A stretch of 64,000 nucleotides of DNA from an uncultured Prevotella sp. (GCA_900314935.1 OMXE01000008.1:1-64000), one strand, 5' to 3'. Numbered from the stretch's first letter, positions 17,202 through 25,783 are shown. Notes: generated from the letters alone by a model not told the origin. Program-made: numbers and translations.

Positions 17202-17596
17202 TTCGTTTTATCAAGACTGAACGAGATGGGGAGAGTGTACTTCACACGTACCGTCTGTCCTTTCTGCTTACCTGGTATCCAGTTCGGCATCTTCTTAACG
17301 ATACGCACTGCCTCTTCATCCAATGAAGGGTACAACGGTTTTACCGTCTGCACTTCGCTAACCGATCCGTCTTTCTCTACGACGAAGGAAATAATCACCC
17401 TACCGCTGATCTTCTTCTCCTGGGCATCTTTCGGATAAGAGATGTTCTCACTCAGGAAATTGATCATTCCCTGCATACCGCCAGGGAATACCGGCATCTC
17501 TTCCACCACGTCAAATGCATCGTTGTTCTTTACTTGCGCCTGAGCGCTAAGTGTCATCATACAGGCTGCAATAGCCATCAGAATAGTCCTTTTCAT
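17198..17596 (-). CDS. Exported TonB C-terminal domain protein
   Basis: The 132-aa protein has an AxA-type signal peptide (ends near SAQA, residue 20) and then only a TonB C-terminal domain: the typical MPVFPGGMQGMINFL, followed by KISGRVIISFVVEKDGSVSEVQTVKPLYPSLDEEAVRIVKKMPNWIPGK in sections. There is no N-terminal transmembrane anchor or proline-rich linker, so it cannot act as a normal energy transducer by itself. It is likely a soluble periplasmic domain that contacts the TPR partner encoded next. It has a consensus promoter and an 86-nt leader. Confidence 0.85.
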   Translation of the reverse strand: MKRTILMAIAACMMTLSAQAQVKNNDAFDVVEEMPVFPGGMQGMINFLSENISYPKDAQEKKISGRVIISFVVEKDGSVSEVQTVKPLYPSLDEEAVRIVKKMPNWIPGKQKGQTVRVKYTLPISFSLDKTK

Positions 17597-17682
17597 TGTT
17601 CTATTGTTTTTAGTTAGAAAATCCCCACGGCCTTTCCGCAGGAGGTAACGTGACGAGTCCGGATCTCGCTGTTTCCGTCGGC

Positions 17683-17714
17683 AAAAGTAGGGAAAACCTA
17701 CATACGCTCCAAAG
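17683..17714 (-). promoter_or_regulatory. Promoter for TonB-C/TPR regulator operon
   Basis: TTTG (17714 to 17711), exact 20-bp spacer, TACTTTTG (17690 to 17683). The leader (17597-17682) is GC-rich and contains an imperfect palindrome GAGTCCGGATCTC at 17656-17668. Confidence 0.75.
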
Positions 17715-17764
17715 AAATCATTACATTTGATTACACAAGAGAAGAAAAAGATTACACAACATTA

Positions 17765-17790
17765 AAAAAGGGCACCTTTCAGCGCCCTCT
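17765..17790 (-). terminator. Terminator after ilvE
   Basis: On the minus strand AGGGCGC, a 6-nt loop and GTGCCCT form a 7-bp stem with one G-U pair, followed by a T6 run. Confidence 0.8.
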
Positions 17791-17799
17791 TCCTATTGT

Positions 17800-18816
17800 T
17801 TATTCGATGACAACCGTCGTCCATCCGTGCTTGTCTTCGATGGTACCATACTGAATACCACGCAGGGTATCGAAGAGTCTCTTGGACATCGGACCAGGTT
17901 CCGGACCGAAGTCATAACGCTTACCTGTGTCAAGGTCGTCGATATAGGATATCGGACTGATCACTGCGGCAGTACCGCAAGCACCAGCCTCCTCGAAAGT
18001 CTCCAGTTCATCCTCAGGAATAGGACGACGCTCCACCTTCATTCCTAAGTCCTCTGCCACCTGCATCAGACTCTTGTTGGTGATTGAAGGCAGGATGGAA
18101 GTTGATTTCGGTGTGATATAGGTGTTGTCCTTAATGCCGAAGAAATTAGCTGCACCGCACTCATCCATGTACTTCTTCTCCTTTGCGTCGAGGTAGAACT
18201 CACATGCATAGCCTTTCTCGTGTGCCAGGTTGTTGGCAAACAGACTGGCGGCGTAGTTACCACCTACCTTATATTTACCTGTTCCCAGAGGAGCAGAGCG
18301 GTCGTAGTCACGAACGATGACATAGGGATTGCTGGAGAACCCACCCTTGAAATACGGTCCTACCGGTGTAACGAAGATCAGGAAAAGGTATTCCTTTGCA
18401 GGATGAACACCTACCTGAGCACTTGTACCGATAAGCAGCGGACGGATATAGAGTGTGGCACCACTCTCATAGGTGGGAATCCACTCTTGGTTCAGGCGCA
18501 CCACTTTCTTCACCATCTCACAGAACAGTTCTGTTGACACCTCGGGCATCATAATTCCACGACAAGTGCTCTGCAGACGAGCCGCATTCTCCTCCATACG
18601 GAATACACGCACCTTACCGTCAGGACAACGATAAGCCTTCAGTCCTTCGAAAGCCTCTTGTCCATAGTGCAAGCTGGTAGCTGCCATATGCAGTTTCAGA
18701 TACTCATCGGAGCAAACCTCTATCTCGCCCCACTTACCGTCGCGATAGTAGCAACGCACGTTGTAGTCAGTCGGCATATAGCCAAACGACAGACTCGACC
18801 AATCAATATTCTTCAT
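17800..18816 (-). CDS. ilvE: Branched-chain amino acid aminotransferase
   Basis: The 338-aa fold-type IV PLP enzyme performs the last step of valine, leucine and isoleucine synthesis. The PLP lysine is Lys183 in GTGKYKVGGNYAAS, as in the mammalian-like BCAT group. Other conserved elements are YGQEAFEGLKAYR (51-63), SGATLYIRPLLIGT and EFYLDAKEKKYMDECGAANFF. It is cytoplasmic, monocistronic, with a consensus promoter upstream and a terminator downstream. Confidence 0.97.
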   Translation of the reverse strand: MKNIDWSSLSFGYMPTDYNVRCYYRDGKWGEIEVCSDEYLKLHMAATSLHYGQEAFEGLKAYRCPDGKVRVFRMEENAARLQSTCRGIMMPEVSTELFCEMVKKVVRLNQEWIPTYESGATLYIRPLLIGTSAQVGVHPAKEYLFLIFVTPVGPYFKGGFSSNPYVIVRDYDRSAPLGTGKYKVGGNYAASLFANNLAHEKGYACEFYLDAKEKKYMDECGAANFFGIKDNTYITPKSTSILPSITNKSLMQVAEDLGMKVERRPIPEDELETFEEAGACGTAAVISPISYIDDLDTGKRYDFGPEPGPMSKRLFDTLRGIQYGTIEDKHGWTTVVIE

Positions 18817-18840
18817 ATTATCCTAATTAAAAGAGATGCG

Positions 18841-18872
18841 CAAAAGTACGCATATTTGTTGAGAACGCCAAA
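18841..18872 (-). promoter_or_regulatory. Promoter for ilvE
   Basis: TTTG (18872 to 18869), 20-bp spacer, TACTTTTG (18848 to 18841). The spacer lacks the shared CTCACTTATTCG motif. Confidence 0.7.
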
Positions 18873-18917
18873 CTTTTTCCCAAAAACCTACTTTGCAGCA
18901 AGGATTTTCTTGATCTC

Positions 18918-19115
18918 CTACTTCTCTGCAAGAATCTTTTTGATTTCCCCGTCGGTCTTGGTAAGCTTGTCTTTGCATAGGCGGATGAGTTCCTGTGCAC
19001 GCTTTAGCTGTTCCGACATCTGGTCGATATCGAGTTCATCGTTCTCCATCTTATGCACGAGGGCCTGCAGTTCTGCAAAGGCTTCTTCGTATTTGATATT
19101 CTCTTCCATATTCAT
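18918..19115 (-). CDS. xseB: Exodeoxyribonuclease VII small subunit
   Basis: The 65-aa acidic/helical protein starts MNMEENIKYEEAFAELQALV and continues MENDELDIDQMSEQLKRAQELIRLCKDKL, the two-helix pattern of XseB (usually 60-80 aa). Several small subunits wrap around each large subunit to form ExoVII, which degrades single-stranded DNA processively. It lies 83 bp downstream of xseA; the gap is filled mostly by a 9-bp tandem array. Confidence 0.95.
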   Translation of the reverse strand: MNMEENIKYEEAFAELQALVHKMENDELDIDQMSEQLKRAQELIRLCKDKLTKTDGEIKKILAEK

Positions 19116-19135
19116 TGGGGTTGGGTTTATGATAA

Positions 19136-19202
19136 CTAGTGGTTCTAGTAGTTCTAGTTGTACTAGTTTTACTAGTAATTCTAGTAGTTCTAGTAATTCT
19201 AG
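19136..19202. repeat. 9-bp CTAG tandem array A (eight units)
   Basis: CTAG occurs at 19136, 19145, 19154, 19163, 19172, 19181, 19190 and 19199, exactly 9 bp apart, with varied flanks (mostly agtnntt). It bridges xseA and xseB; the last CTA is the TAG stop codon of xseA on the minus strand. Confidence 0.95.
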
Positions 19203-20476
19203 GTTGTATCAGGCAGCACCTTGGAACGAACGCTTCCATGGGCAAGACGTGTTTCAAGTTCATCACCGGCACTCAACGCTGCAACATCCTTCACTACCTT
19301 ACCATCATGCAGCGTGATGCTGTAACCACGGCGGAGAAGAAGTGTCGGGTCAAGGCTCTTCAGCTTCTCGGAAACCAGTTGAATACGGTGTTGCTCTGTT
19401 TCCAATCTGCGCTCAATAAGCATGATCATCTTTTCCTGCATATTATCGAGTCTTGCATCCTGGCGGGTTTTAACCACAGAGAATAGTCGTGGTATCGCTT
19501 CAGCAACCACCGAGAGCTGTGCATCGAGCGTTGAGAGTTTCTGCTGTGCATAACGGGTAATGCGTTCCTGAGCGTCGATCAACACCTCCAGCACTTCTTT
19601 CAAATGGTCGATCAAGAAGGCTGCAGCTGCCGTGGGGGTCTTCACCCTTGTATGCGAAACCATGTCGAGAATACTCTCGTCGCGTTCATGACCTATACCC
19701 GTAATAATAGGTATAGGGAAGTTCGCCACGTTCTCTGCCAGTGCCAGGGTATCAAAACCCGAAAGATCGGCTGTTGCTCCACCACCGCGGATAATGACGA
19801 CACAATCGAAAGTATTCTCGCTCCCCCGGAAGATCTGCTCCAGTGCCGCTATCACACTCTTTTCCACGTCTTCGCCCTGCATCACGGCAGGAAAGAGCCG
19901 GGTATGGAACTGGAAACCGTATTCGTTATTCTCGAGTTGGTTGACGAAGTCGCCATAGCCTGCCGCATTAGCACTGCTGATGACGGCAATGCGCTGACAG
20001 AACAGCGGCAACGGCAGTTCTTTCTGTAGATCGAATACACCTTCATCTTTCAGAACGCGGATAATCTCTTGTCGTTTCCGTGCCATGTCACCCATGGTAT
20101 AGGTGGGGTCTATGTCTGTGACGATCCAGGAAAAGCCATAGGTTTCATGAAAGTTTGCATACACCTGTAGCAACACTTTCATACCAGCATGCAGCCGTTG
20201 TCCTGTTTCCTTCTCGAAATACGGACGAAGCAGTTGCCATGACGACTGCCAGCATTTGGCGGAAGCCTGGGCTATAGGCGTATTCTCGTATCTCTTTCGT
20301 TTTCCTCCTTCTTCCGAACGATCATACTGCACCAGTTGCATGTAGCAATGCCCACGCACCTCACGCACTTCCGACAATTCCGCCTCCACCCAGTATTCCT
20401 GGTGAAGTTCCTCTTCTATCGTCTCCCGTACGAGTGAGTTCAGTTCATAAAGTGTCAACGCTTTTTCCATCGGCAT
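19199..20476 (-). CDS. xseA: Exodeoxyribonuclease VII large subunit
   Basis: The 425-aa protein has the N-terminal OB fold (about 5-110; VEAELSEVREVRGHCYMQLVQ) and the catalytic domain with IAVISSANAAGYGDF, VVIIRGGGATADLSGFD and PIITGIGHERDESILD, the strongest ExoVII signature. It is followed by a coiled-coil region that binds XseB. The stop codon is embedded in the 9-bp CTAG array. It starts 3 nt after the subtilase stop, suggesting one operon (subtilase, xseA, xseB). A start at the second Met (20470) is also possible. Confidence 0.97.
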   Translation of the reverse strand: MPMEKALTLYELNSLVRETIEEELHQEYWVEAELSEVREVRGHCYMQLVQYDRSEEGGKRKRYENTPIAQASAKCWQSSWQLLRPYFEKETGQRLHAGMKVLLQVYANFHETYGFSWIVTDIDPTYTMGDMARKRQEIIRVLKDEGVFDLQKELPLPLFCQRIAVISSANAAGYGDFVNQLENNEYGFQFHTRLFPAVMQGEDVEKSVIAALEQIFRGSENTFDCVVIIRGGGATADLSGFDTLALAENVANFPIPIITGIGHERDESILDMVSHTRVKTPTAAAAFLIDHLKEVLEVLIDAQERITRYAQQKLSTLDAQLSVVAEAIPRLFSVVKTRQDARLDNMQEKMIMLIERRLETEQHRIQLVSEKLKSLDPTLLLRRGYSITLHDGKVVKDVAALSAGDELETRLAHGSVRSKVLPDTT

Positions 20477-20479
20477 TCC

Positions 20480-21889
20480 TCACTCACCTCCCTTCCGTAT
20501 TTCTTTATTATAGATAGACCAGAAATCGGGTATACCATAACCATAGATATTATCTGGACAGTCGGCCCGGTTTCCACCTTTCCTCACCATCTCCATGATC
20601 TCCAGCGCCGTTTTATCCGGGAAGGCCTGCCATAGACAAGCAATCATTCCTGCTACCAGAGGAGCAGAGAAGGAGGTGCCGATATCCTTGCTGATGACCC
20701 CCCGTCCGGTGATGACAGAGGTAGGACTGCCCAAGGCCATCACGTCAGGCTTCACCCGTCCGTCGGCCGTAGGACCGATGGAGCTGAAGGCGGCATTATT
20801 TCCATTGGCGCTCACCGCCCCAACAGTGATGATATCGCTCGCATCGGCAGGTACATTGATCTTTTTCCAGGTACCCATTCCATCATTTCCAGCACTATTC
20901 ACTAAGATCATTCCCTTTCGCGCCAGCATGGAGGCTGTTCGGGAAATCATCGAAGAATGACCGTCCAGCTGACAATAGTCGTAGTTTTGCGACGGATCGT
21001 CAAAATGATGATAGCCCAACGAACTGTTGATGACATCCACGCCTGCACTATCGGCAAACTCCACTGCTGCCGCCCAATAATCCTCTTCCACCATAGTTTC
21101 CGATTGTGTGTCTTCGCACCGTAGGAGCCAATAGGCAGCATCAGGGGCTGTTCCGATGAACATTCCCGGTTCATTGACTGCCATGGTAGAGAGTACCATC
21201 GTACCATGATCGATTCCATGGAAGATACTCTCTTGGTTCACAGGCTGGGCAAAATCAGCAAAGCCAAGCTGTCTGACCTTAGTCAGGGCTGGTATCACAT
21301 CGGCATTCATGAAACCGCCATCGAGAACGGCAATCACCATTCCCTTACCGCGGAAGCCATGACGGTGAAGGCGGTTTCCGCCCAGCATCTCCAACTGGTC
21401 GTAGGTTACGCCATCGGGATTATTGTCGATATTATCCCATTGATTGAATTCCGTGTGATAGTTCGTCCTTGGCTTCTGTCGTTCAACGGAATCAGGGGAT
21501 GTCCATACCTTTCTTACGTCTTTGACAAAGGGATATTTGCTGATCTCCTTCATCACGTCTTGTTTCTTGGTACGAACAAGCAGGGTGTTGTTCCATTTAC
21601 TTTTGGAGACCATCTCGACACCTGTTGTCAAGACCGCCTCTATATAGTGGGCATTCAAGGGCAGGTCGGTACTGTCGAGAACAAGGTTCTGACGTTTCCT
21701 CCTTTCAATCGCCCGCTGAGAAAGGAACTGTTCCGGTCGGTCGAGCGAATAATCCGTGCCATTCTTGTCTTTCAGTTCAATTCTGAACATGTAGCTTTTA
21801 CCGCCAGGATATTTCACCCGATCGGTACCTCGAGCCATCAGCATCGTCGCTGACAGCAGGAACAGGAACACATTCAGCCATCTCCTCAT
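20480..21889 (-). CDS. Secreted subtilisin-like serine protease (S8)
   Basis: Read from MRRWLNVFLFLLSATMLMARG (a signal peptide), the product is 469 aa. The triad is Asp190 (AVLDGG), His228 (GIDHGT) and Ser406 (GTSFSAP); the oxyanion Asn is Asn335 in NSAGND. The N-terminal region (about 30-135) resembles an inhibitor I9-like propeptide (SQRAIERRKRQ, YIEAVLTTGVEMV). It is probably exported to the periplasm or surface and degrades proteins. There is no T9SS C-terminal domain. The ORF extends upstream to 21958, but that overlaps a promoter. Confidence 0.93.
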   Translation of the reverse strand: MRRWLNVFLFLLSATMLMARGTDRVKYPGGKSYMFRIELKDKNGTDYSLDRPEQFLSQRAIERRKRQNLVLDSTDLPLNAHYIEAVLTTGVEMVSKSKWNNTLLVRTKKQDVMKEISKYPFVKDVRKVWTSPDSVERQKPRTNYHTEFNQWDNIDNNPDGVTYDQLEMLGGNRLHRHGFRGKGMVIAVLDGGFMNADVIPALTKVRQLGFADFAQPVNQESIFHGIDHGTMVLSTMAVNEPGMFIGTAPDAAYWLLRCEDTQSETMVEEDYWAAAVEFADSAGVDVINSSLGYHHFDDPSQNYDYCQLDGHSSMISRTASMLARKGMILVNSAGNDGMGTWKKINVPADASDIITVGAVSANGNNAAFSSIGPTADGRVKPDVMALGSPTSVITGRGVISKDIGTSFSAPLVAGMIACLWQAFPDKTALEIMEMVRKGGNRADCPDNIYGYGIPDFWSIYNKEIRKGGE

Positions 21890-21927
21890 AGAAAGACAAA
21901 CGATTATTAGAAATAGTATTCGTGGTG

Positions 21928-21959
21928 CAAAGGTACGATTAAGTGAGCGAAAAAACAAG
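21928..21959 (-). promoter_or_regulatory. Promoter for subtilase operon
   Basis: -7 TACCTTTG (21935 to 21928), 20-bp spacer of the CGCTCACTTAATCG type, -33 CTTG (21959 to 21956). It is divergent from two promoters reading right. Confidence 0.7.
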
Positions 21960-21965
21960 CTTTTG

Positions 21966-21997
21966 TTTGGTTTTGTGCTCGTTTATTCGTACCTTTG
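21966..21997 (+). promoter_or_regulatory. Promoter P1 for MATE operon
   Basis: TTTG (21966-21969), 20-bp spacer with GCTCGTTTATTCG, TACCTTTG (21990-21997). Confidence 0.7.
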
Positions 21998-22049
21998 ACT
22001 TCGTCGAAGGTACTCACACTCGACAAAACGAAGAAAAAACACCTTTTTC

Positions 22050-22080
22050 TTTGTTTTGTGCTCGTTTATCCGTACCTTTG
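22050..22080 (+). promoter_or_regulatory. Promoter P2 for MATE operon
   Basis: TTTG (22050-22053), 19-bp spacer with GCTCGTTTATCCG, TACCTTTG (22073-22080). It is a near copy of P1, 83 bp downstream. The MATE start codon lies only 4 nt after the -7 box, so a P2 transcript would be leaderless. Confidence 0.7.
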
Positions 22081-22084
22081 CACT

Positions 22085-23455
22085 ATGGATAATAAATCTG
22101 CGACTCTGGAATTAGGTACGAAGCCTGTGGGAAGTCTGCTCATGCAGTATGCCATACCAGCCATCGTGGCCATGGTGGCTTCGTCTCTCTATAATATGGT
22201 TGACTCTATCTTCATCGGTCAGGGTGTAGGACCGATGGCTATCTCGGGTCTGGCCATTACTTTCCCCTTTATGAACTTGAGCGGTGCCATCGGTGCATGT
22301 ATCGGTGTAGGTGCCTCTACATATCTGTCGGTGAAATTAGGACAGAAAGACTACTCCATGGCCCAGCGCATTCTGGGGAACTCCGTTGTCTTGAAGATTA
22401 TCACAGGTATCATCTTCGGTGCCATCTGTCTGCTGTTCCTGGATCCTATTCTCCGGTTCTTTGGAGCATCCGACAACACCCTTCCCTATGCCCATGAATA
22501 CATGGTTGTCATCTTGTTAGGCAACGTGTTTACCCACCTCTATTTTGGTATGAATGCCCTACTGCGGGCAGCATCAAAGCCTAAGCAAGCCATGTATGCC
22601 ACCATCTTCACCGTCGTGTTGAATACGGCGCTCGACCCGATCTTCATCTACACCTTGGACATGGGAATCCGCGGTGCGGCCTTGGCAACCATCCTGTCAC
22701 AGATCACAGCTCTATGTTGGCAGATCAAGCAGTTCTCCAATCCGCACGAGCTTCTGCATTTCAAGCGAGGTATCTACAAACTTGACTGGAGTATCATCAA
22801 GAATATCCTAGCCATCGGCGTTTCTCCATTAGCTATGAACACCTGCTCCTGCATCATCGTCATCTTCATCAATACGGCACTGGTGAAATACGGTGGTGAC
22901 ATGGCGGTGGGCGCCTATGGCATTGCCAACCGTATCGGGTTCCTGTTCTTTATGATTGTAATGGGAATCAACCAAGGTATGCAGCCGATTGCAGGATACA
23001 ACTACGGTGCCATGCATTTCGACCGCATGCTGAAGGTGCTGAAACTATCCATGATATCTGCCACTGCCATCATGGCTTTTGGCTGGTTGGTGGGAGAGCT
23101 GATGCCCTATCCCTGTGCCCGTCTGTTCACCACCGATGCTGAACTGATAGAACAGGCGGTGAAAGGTATCCGCCTCAACATGATTGCCTTCCCACTGATT
23201 GGCTCTCAAGCGGTCATCACCAATTTCTTCCAATCAATCGGCAAGGCAAAGATCAGTATCTTCCTCTCTTTGTCTCGTCAGATGATTTTTCTCTTACCCC
23301 TGTTAGTCGCACTCCCGCCTATGCTGGGGGTTGATGGTGTTTGGTTGGCCCTACCTGCCAGCGACACAGTGGCTTTCATCGTGACTTGGATCATCATGAT
23401 CAGATACATGCATAAATTCAAACTACAACATCAAAAGCAGATCTATGCAGCATAA
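22085..23455 (+). CDS. MATE family efflux transporter
   Basis: The 456-aa inner-membrane protein has 12 hydrophobic segments in two related halves. It begins LGTKPVGSLLMQYAIPAIVAMVASSLYNMVDSIFIG in sections, with the typical NMVDSIFIGQGVG and, later, NPILDP-like TALDPIFIYTLDMGIRGAALATI and GINQGMQPIAGYNYGA. MATE pumps export drugs or metabolites with Na+ or H+. The ORF opens earlier at 21995, but that part is promoter repeat. It overlaps the following kinase gene by 11 bp. Confidence 0.93.
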   Translation: MDNKSATLELGTKPVGSLLMQYAIPAIVAMVASSLYNMVDSIFIGQGVGPMAISGLAITFPFMNLSGAIGACIGVGASTYLSVKLGQKDYSMAQRILGNSVVLKIITGIIFGAICLLFLDPILRFFGASDNTLPYAHEYMVVILLGNVFTHLYFGMNALLRAASKPKQAMYATIFTVVLNTALDPIFIYTLDMGIRGAALATILSQITALCWQIKQFSNPHELLHFKRGIYKLDWSIIKNILAIGVSPLAMNTCSCIIVIFINTALVKYGGDMAVGAYGIANRIGFLFFMIVMGINQGMQPIAGYNYGAMHFDRMLKVLKLSMISATAIMAFGWLVGELMPYPCARLFTTDAELIEQAVKGIRLNMIAFPLIGSQAVITNFFQSIGKAKISIFLSLSRQMIFLLPLLVALPPMLGVDGVWLALPASDTVAFIVTWIIMIRYMHKFKLQHQKQIYAA

Positions 23456-24071
23456 GAATATCATCATCAATGTGGGCAGACAATTAGGAGCTGGCGGACA
23501 TTCCATCGCCAAACTACTGGCTGATGAGTTCAATTGTAAGCTTTACGACAAGGAGATTCTGAACCTGGCAGCCAAGGAAAGCGGATTCTCCGAGCGTTTC
23601 TTTGAACAGAATGATGAACAGAAAGGCTTCCTGAAATCACTGTTCCATCTGCATGCCCCACATGTAGGAGACAATAATTTCTACAACAGTCGGTTCTCGC
23701 AAGAGAGTCTGTTCCAGTTCCAAAGCGATGCCATCGTCAAAGCTGCAGATGAAGGTTCCTGCATTTTCATTGGTCGCTGTGCTGATTATGTGCTACGCGA
23801 CCGCGACAACGTAGTAAACATCTTCATCACGGCCAATATAAAAGACAGACTGAAGGCGGTCATGGAAAGGGACGAGTGTGATGAATATACCGCGATGAAG
23901 ATTCTGAAGACCAAGGAAAGTGCCCGCGCTTCCTACTACAATTACTACACTGGTAAGAAATGGGGGGTCGCAGAGAGTTATGATCTCTGTATCAATTCCA
24001 GTATACTCGGGTATGAGGAGACAGAGAAGATCATTGCTGCATTTATTAAAGAAAAGATGAAACTAGTATAA
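23445..24071 (+). CDS. Cytidylate kinase-like protein
   Basis: The 208-aa protein belongs to the cytidylate-kinase-like P-loop family rather than Cmk itself, which is encoded at 62773. It has the family start IIINVGRQLGAGGHSIAKLLA (split: GRQLGAGGHS is the P-loop-like part), LYDKEIL and IFIGRCADYVL. The true nucleotide substrate is not known. It is encoded in an operon with a MATE pump and a phosphoesterase. Its last codons and TAA stop (MKLV then stop) come from the first units of the 9-bp CTAG array. Confidence 0.85.
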   Translation: MQHKNIIINVGRQLGAGGHSIAKLLADEFNCKLYDKEILNLAAKESGFSERFFEQNDEQKGFLKSLFHLHAPHVGDNNFYNSRFSQESLFQFQSDAIVKAADEGSCIFIGRCADYVLRDRDNVVNIFITANIKDRLKAVMERDECDEYTAMKILKTKESARASYYNYYTGKKWGVAESYDLCINSSILGYEETEKIIAAFIKEKMKLV

Positions 24072-24116
24072 CTAGTATATCTAGTAAAACTAGAGAAACT
24101 AGAGAAACTAGAAAAA
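24063..24116. repeat. 9-bp CTAG tandem array B (six units)
   Basis: CTAG at 24063, 24072, 24081, 24090, 24099 and 24108, in perfect 9-bp register. It covers the stop codon of the kinase-like gene and most of the 50-bp gap to the next gene. Confidence 0.95.
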
Positions 24117-24121
24117 AGATT

Positions 24122-24619
24122 ATGAAGAAAATCGGCATCATCAGCGATACGCACAGCTACTGGGACGAAAAGTATCTTCACTATTTCGAGCCCTGCGATG
24201 AGATATGGCACGCCGGTGACATCGGCAGTGTTGAGGTGGCAGAGAAGTTGGCTGCCTTCCGTCCGTTCCGTGCTGTTTGTGGCAACTGTGATGGTGGAGA
24301 CCTCAGACTGATGTATCGTGAGCTCAACCGGTTCAAGATTGAGGATGTGGATGTGCTCATCAAACATATCGGAGGCTACCCAGGCAACTACGACGCCAGC
24401 ATCCGCTCCACCCTCTTCACCAATCCGCCTCAGCTCTTCGTTGCCGGACATTCGCATATTCTGAAGGTGAAGTACGACAAGACGCTCAACCTGCTCCATA
24501 TTAATCCCGGAGCAGCTGGTCTGCAGGGCTGGCACAAGGAGCGCACACTTATCCGACTCACTATCGACGGAAAAGATTTCAAAGATTTAGAAATTATCAC
24601 TTTGGGTGGTAAATTGTGA
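24122..24619 (+). CDS. YfcE/MJ0936-type metallophosphoesterase
   Basis: The 165-aa cytoplasmic protein has the complete phosphoesterase pattern: Asp9-x-His11, GD33, GNCD (Asn55), His82 and GHSH (110, 112). The enzymes are metal-dependent (Mn or Ni) phosphodiesterases of mostly unknown natural substrate. It follows a 9-bp array after the cytidylate-kinase-like gene and precedes rfbB by 27 bp of AT-rich DNA. Confidence 0.93.
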   Translation: MKKIGIISDTHSYWDEKYLHYFEPCDEIWHAGDIGSVEVAEKLAAFRPFRAVCGNCDGGDLRLMYRELNRFKIEDVDVLIKHIGGYPGNYDASIRSTLFTNPPQLFVAGHSHILKVKYDKTLNLLHINPGAAGLQGWHKERTLIRLTIDGKDFKDLEIITLGGKL

Positions 24620-24646
24620 AATAGTTAAATTTTAAAATAGTAAGAT

Positions 24647-25783
24647 ATGAAGCGAACGATTGTAATTACCGGTGGCGCAGGCTTTATTGGAAGTCATGTG
24701 GTGCGCCTGTTTGTGAACAAATACCCGGATTACCACATCATCAACCTTGACAAGCTGACGTATGCGGGGAATCTGGCTAATCTCAAGGATATCGAGGACA
24801 AGCCCAACTACGAGTTTGTGAAGATGGATATTTGTGATTTCGATGCGTTCTACCAGTTGATGCAGGACAAGAAGGTGGACGGCATCATCCATCTGGCAGC
24901 AGAGAGTCATGTGGACCGTAGTATCAAGGATCCCTTCACCTTTGCCAAGACCAATGTGATGGGAACACTGTCTTTGCTCCAGGCTGCCAAGCTCTATTGG
25001 GAGTCGTTGCCAGAGAAATACGAGGGCAAGCGTTTCTACCATATCTCTACCGATGAGGTGTACGGTGCATTGGAACTATCGCATCCCGAAGGAATTGAGC
25101 CGCCGTTCACAACAACAGCCAGCAGTGCTGAGCACCATCTTGCTTATGGCGACAAGTTCTTCGTGGAGACAACGAAGTACAATCCTCACTCACCCTACTC
25201 GGCTGCCAAGGCTTCTTCCGACCATTTTGTACGTGCTTACCATGACACTTACGGAATGCCTGTTGTGGTGACGAACTGCTCTAACAACTACGGTCCGTAC
25301 CAGTTCCCCGAGAAACTGATACCTCTCTTTATCAATAATATCCGTCATCGCAAGCCTCTGCCTGTGTATGGTAAGGGAGAGAACGTACGCGACTGGTTGT
25401 TCGTGGAAGATCACGCCCGTGCCATCGACCTGATATTCCATGAGGGAAAGATTGCAGAGACCTATAACATCGGCGGTTTCAACGAGTGGAAGAACATCGA
25501 CATCATCAAGGTGGTGATCAAGACCGTCGACCGTCTGCTGGGACGTAAGGAAGGTGAGGATATGGATCTCATCACCTTCGTTACCGACCGTGCCGGACAT
25601 GATCTCCGTTACGCCATCGACTCGTCGAAGCTGCAGAAGGAACTCGGATGGGAACCCAGTCTGCAGTTCGAGGAAGGCATCGAGAAAACCGTACGCTGGT
25701 ATCTCGACAACCAGGAATGGCTCGACAATGTCACATCAGGTGATTATCAGAAGTATTACGATAACATGTACGCCAACAGATGA
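24647..25783 (+). CDS. rfbB: dTDP-glucose 4,6-dehydratase
   Basis: The 378-aa short-chain dehydrogenase family enzyme converts dTDP-glucose to dTDP-4-keto-6-deoxyglucose. NAD motif TGGAGFIG (8-15), catalytic STDEVYG (134-140), Tyr184 and Lys188 in SPYSAAK, and [11 protein letters not shown] are seen. It is longer than usual (about 340-360) because the loop between STDEVYG and SPYS is enlarged. Its stop overlaps the start of purT by ATGA. It provides the first committed step for the dTDP-3-amino-sugar made by the downstream genes; rmlA is not in the window. Confidence 0.96.
   Translation: MKRTIVITGGAGFIGSHVVRLFVNKYPDYHIINLDKLTYAGNLANLKDIEDKPNYEFVKMDICDFDAFYQLMQDKKVDGIIHLAAESHVDRSIKDPFTFAKTNVMGTLSLLQAAKLYWESLPEKYEGKRFYHISTDEVYGALELSHPEGIEPPFTTTASSAEHHLAYGDKFFVETTKYNPHSPYSAAKASSDHFVRAYHDTYGMPVVVTNCSNNYGPYQFPEKLIPLFINNIRHRKPLPVYGKGENVRDWLFVEDHARAIDLIFHEGKIAETYNIGGFNEWKNIDIIKVVIKTVDRLLGRKEGEDMDLITFVTDRAGHDLRYAIDSSKLQKELGWEPSLQFEEGIEKTVRWYLDNQEWLDNVTSGDYQKYYDNMYANR

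Noticed and set aside
21995..22084. N-terminal extension of the MATE protein
   Set aside because: It begins with TTG inside promoter repeats P1 and P2; the MATE family begins near the Met at 22085.
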